A stretch of DNA of 6,889 bases from Wolbachia sp. (lineage in GTDB: Bacteria > Pseudomonadota > Alphaproteobacteria > Rickettsiales > Anaplasmataceae), in the NCBI GenBank assembly GCA_028803175.1, contig JARBCG010000154.1, positions 1-6,889 on the forward strand. Direction: 5' to 3'. Within the stretch, counting starts at the first letter, position 1. Each line of letters starts with the position of its first letter. Below are positions 5,822-6,889 of the stretch, in pieces. Position numbers and translations under genes: made by a program. The notes below the pieces were generated by a model. It was not told the origin of the DNA. It did no database searches and was given only the letters and a program-made list of their open reading frames with translations.

Positions 5822-6811
5822 ATGGTTGAGATTAAAATAGATCGTTATTCTGTAAAATCAAACAATCTCATAGTATCAGATACTAATGCTAAAGATTTAA
5901 ATTTAGCAACTGATCAAGACCAACCGTTCAACATGACTGAGTTCACTGAGTTAGACGTAGAACCAAGATCCTATCAATTTCAAATTAGAAACTTACCAAC
6001 TAACAGCTCAACAAGAACAGATATATAAGGAGTTAAATAGTATCCTTGATGAACTTACCCCATCCATCTAAACTTACGGCACCCTTTTCTTTGAAGAAAA
6101 TATTCAGTGTCTAAAAAACTTTTTAGATATTAAAGACAGTGAAGATCTCAAACACGTTCTTAATTTTCAGAAAGAAGATGTGACGACAATACTACGCAAC
6201 ATTGAAGATTTTCATCATGAGATGACAAAATTACTTTTGGATGCATGAGCAAACCCAAATGTACAAGATAATAGAGGAAAAACTCCACTACATTATGCTG
6301 CTGACTTTAATAAATATCAAAATGTTATAGTTCTTCTCAATGAAAAAGTTGACCCAAATATACAAGATGAAGGTGTACGAACTCCTTTACACTGTGCTGT
6401 TGATTATAATGCTTGTGACAGTGCTGTAGCTATTACGTATAGAGTAGGTGTTGAACTAGATATACAAGATGAAAATGGGCAGACTCATTTACTTGTTGCA
6501 GCTCAATATGGTCGTGACGACACTGCAAAACGCTTATTAGAAAATGGAGCAAATTATAATATTAAAGATAACAAAGGGAACACAGCAATATATTATGCTG
6601 TTATGTAAGGATATATGGGTGTTGTAGAGTGTTTAATGGAAAAGAAAAATGAATATAGACTTTGATACCTTGCATATATGTAGGCGTACACCAGAAGGAC
6701 GTATATTAAAATAGCCACCTTTACATGCTGCTGTTGCTCTTAGTATAAAACACCAATCATGGATTAATCAACAAAGCAGACGTAGGAGATTCTTGGCTTT
6801 TTACCCTTTAA
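5822..6811 (+). pseudogene. Ankyrin-repeat protein pseudogene with shared C-terminal tail
   Basis: Ankyrin proteins of intracellular bacteria bind host proteins and are often secreted effectors. ATG 5822 gives MVEIKIDRYSVKSNNLIVSD and onward. Near 5955-5965 coding shifts into the frame reading QDPINFKLETYQLTAQQEQI, with stops at TAA 6069 and TGA 6246. Ankyrin repeats follow: NPNVQDNRGKTPLHYAADF (6252 on), DPNIQDEGVRTPLHCAVDY (6351 on), LDIQDENGQTHLLVAAQYG (6456 on) and NYNIKDNKGNTAIYYAVM (6552 on), the last cut by TAA 6606. Another shift near 6645 leads to RRTPEGRILK, TAG 6712 and PPLHAAVAL; a third near 6750-6765 leads to NKADVGDSWLFTL and TAA 6809-6811. The TGA at 6246 sits where the repeat consensus has Gly (LLLDA-stop-ANPN). 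The reconstructed protein is about 330 residues with a roughly 140-residue non-repeat N-terminus. At least seven disabling changes mean no full-length product. The 15-residue tail matches that of the gene at 100. Confidence 0.85.
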
Positions 6812-6823
6812 ACAATATGAAAC
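6764..6823 (+). repeat. Copy B of the 60 bp repeat encoding a shared C-terminal tail
   Basis: It matches 88-147 (minus strand) at 54 of 60 positions. It codes for LINKADVGDSWLFTL, TAA 6809-6811, then the identical 12 bases ACAATATGAAAC after the stop. The six differences are ACC/ATC, two in AGA/GTA, GGG/TGG, ATT/CTT and TGA/TAA. The 12-base string TTAAATTTTAAA also occurs beyond both copies (72-83 on minus, 6878-6889 on plus) at different distances, but it is low-complexity. Confidence 0.85.
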
Positions 6824-6836
6824 GAGAGTAGATATA

Positions 6837-6889
6837 ATGTGTACTAAAAAATTAATTGGTGATCTATGACGAGAATATTAAATTTTAAA
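6837..6889 (+). other. Possible start of a further reading frame at the window edge
   Basis: ATG 6837 opens a ten-codon frame (MCTKKLIGDL) whose TGA overlaps ATG 6866 as ATGA, and the second frame (MTRILNFK) stays open to the window end. This could be the start of a damaged gene or pure chance in AT-rich DNA. Too little is visible to call a product. Confidence 0.15.

Noticed and set aside
6878..6889. TTAAATTTTAAA at the window end matching minus-strand 83-72 as an extension of the 60 bp repeat
   Set aside because: The match is 12 bases of A/T only, at 54 versus 4 bases from the repeat, so it may be chance.

Overview
This AT-rich window (roughly two thirds or more A+T by eye) reads like a piece of an obligate intracellular alphaproteobacterium of the order Rickettsiales. 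The signs are a UbiE and FtsW of that type, a decayed D-alanyl-D-alanine carboxypeptidase, a ProP-like metabolite transporter, insertion-sequence scraps, RadC and an ankyrin-repeat protein. The mix most resembles Wolbachia or a close Anaplasmataceae relative, but that placement comes from remembered family sequences, not from a search. Only two genes are clearly intact: ubiE and the MFS transporter. Everything else recognisable carries stops, frameshifts, deletions or an insertion, so this is an actively eroding genome. A copy transferred into a host nucleus cannot be excluded.

Layout. Positions 1-83 hold the tail of an IS982-like transposase (+). Positions 100-455 (-) hold a frameshifted small gene of unknown function. 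Positions 548-1214 (-) hold a radC pseudogene with two frameshifts. An AT-rich hairpin and ubiE (1357-2055, +) follow. ftsW (2052-3068, +) overlaps ubiE by ATGA but is split by an in-frame TGA. Positions 3161-4185 (-) hold a dacA pseudogene, convergent with ftsW and split by a roughly 375 bp IS200/IS605-like element whose own transposase has lost its HUH motif. Positions 4309-4449 (+) hold the 3' end of an unidentified gene that overlaps the intact MFS transporter (4446-5708, +) by ATGA. A 14 bp perfect palindrome and a strong Shine-Dalgarno site then precede an ankyrin-repeat pseudogene (5822-6811, +).

The most unusual signal is a 60 bp repeat in opposite orientations near the two ends of the window (88-147 and 6764-6823, 54 of 60 bases identical). 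In both places it encodes the last 15 residues of a protein, with the core NKADxGDSxLFT, plus the stop codon and 12 bases beyond it. The two host proteins are otherwise unlike each other: one is an ankyrin-repeat protein, the other a small protein with a Pro/Ser/Gln-rich linker. A shared C-terminal tail on unrelated proteins could be a sorting or secretion tag spread with its DNA, or a mobile 3'-end cassette.

Functionally, ubiE supports respiratory quinone synthesis and the MFS protein probably imports a small organic solute. ftsW and dacA, lying tail to tail, are both disabled, which suggests loss or relaxation of peptidoglycan synthesis and trimming in this lineage.
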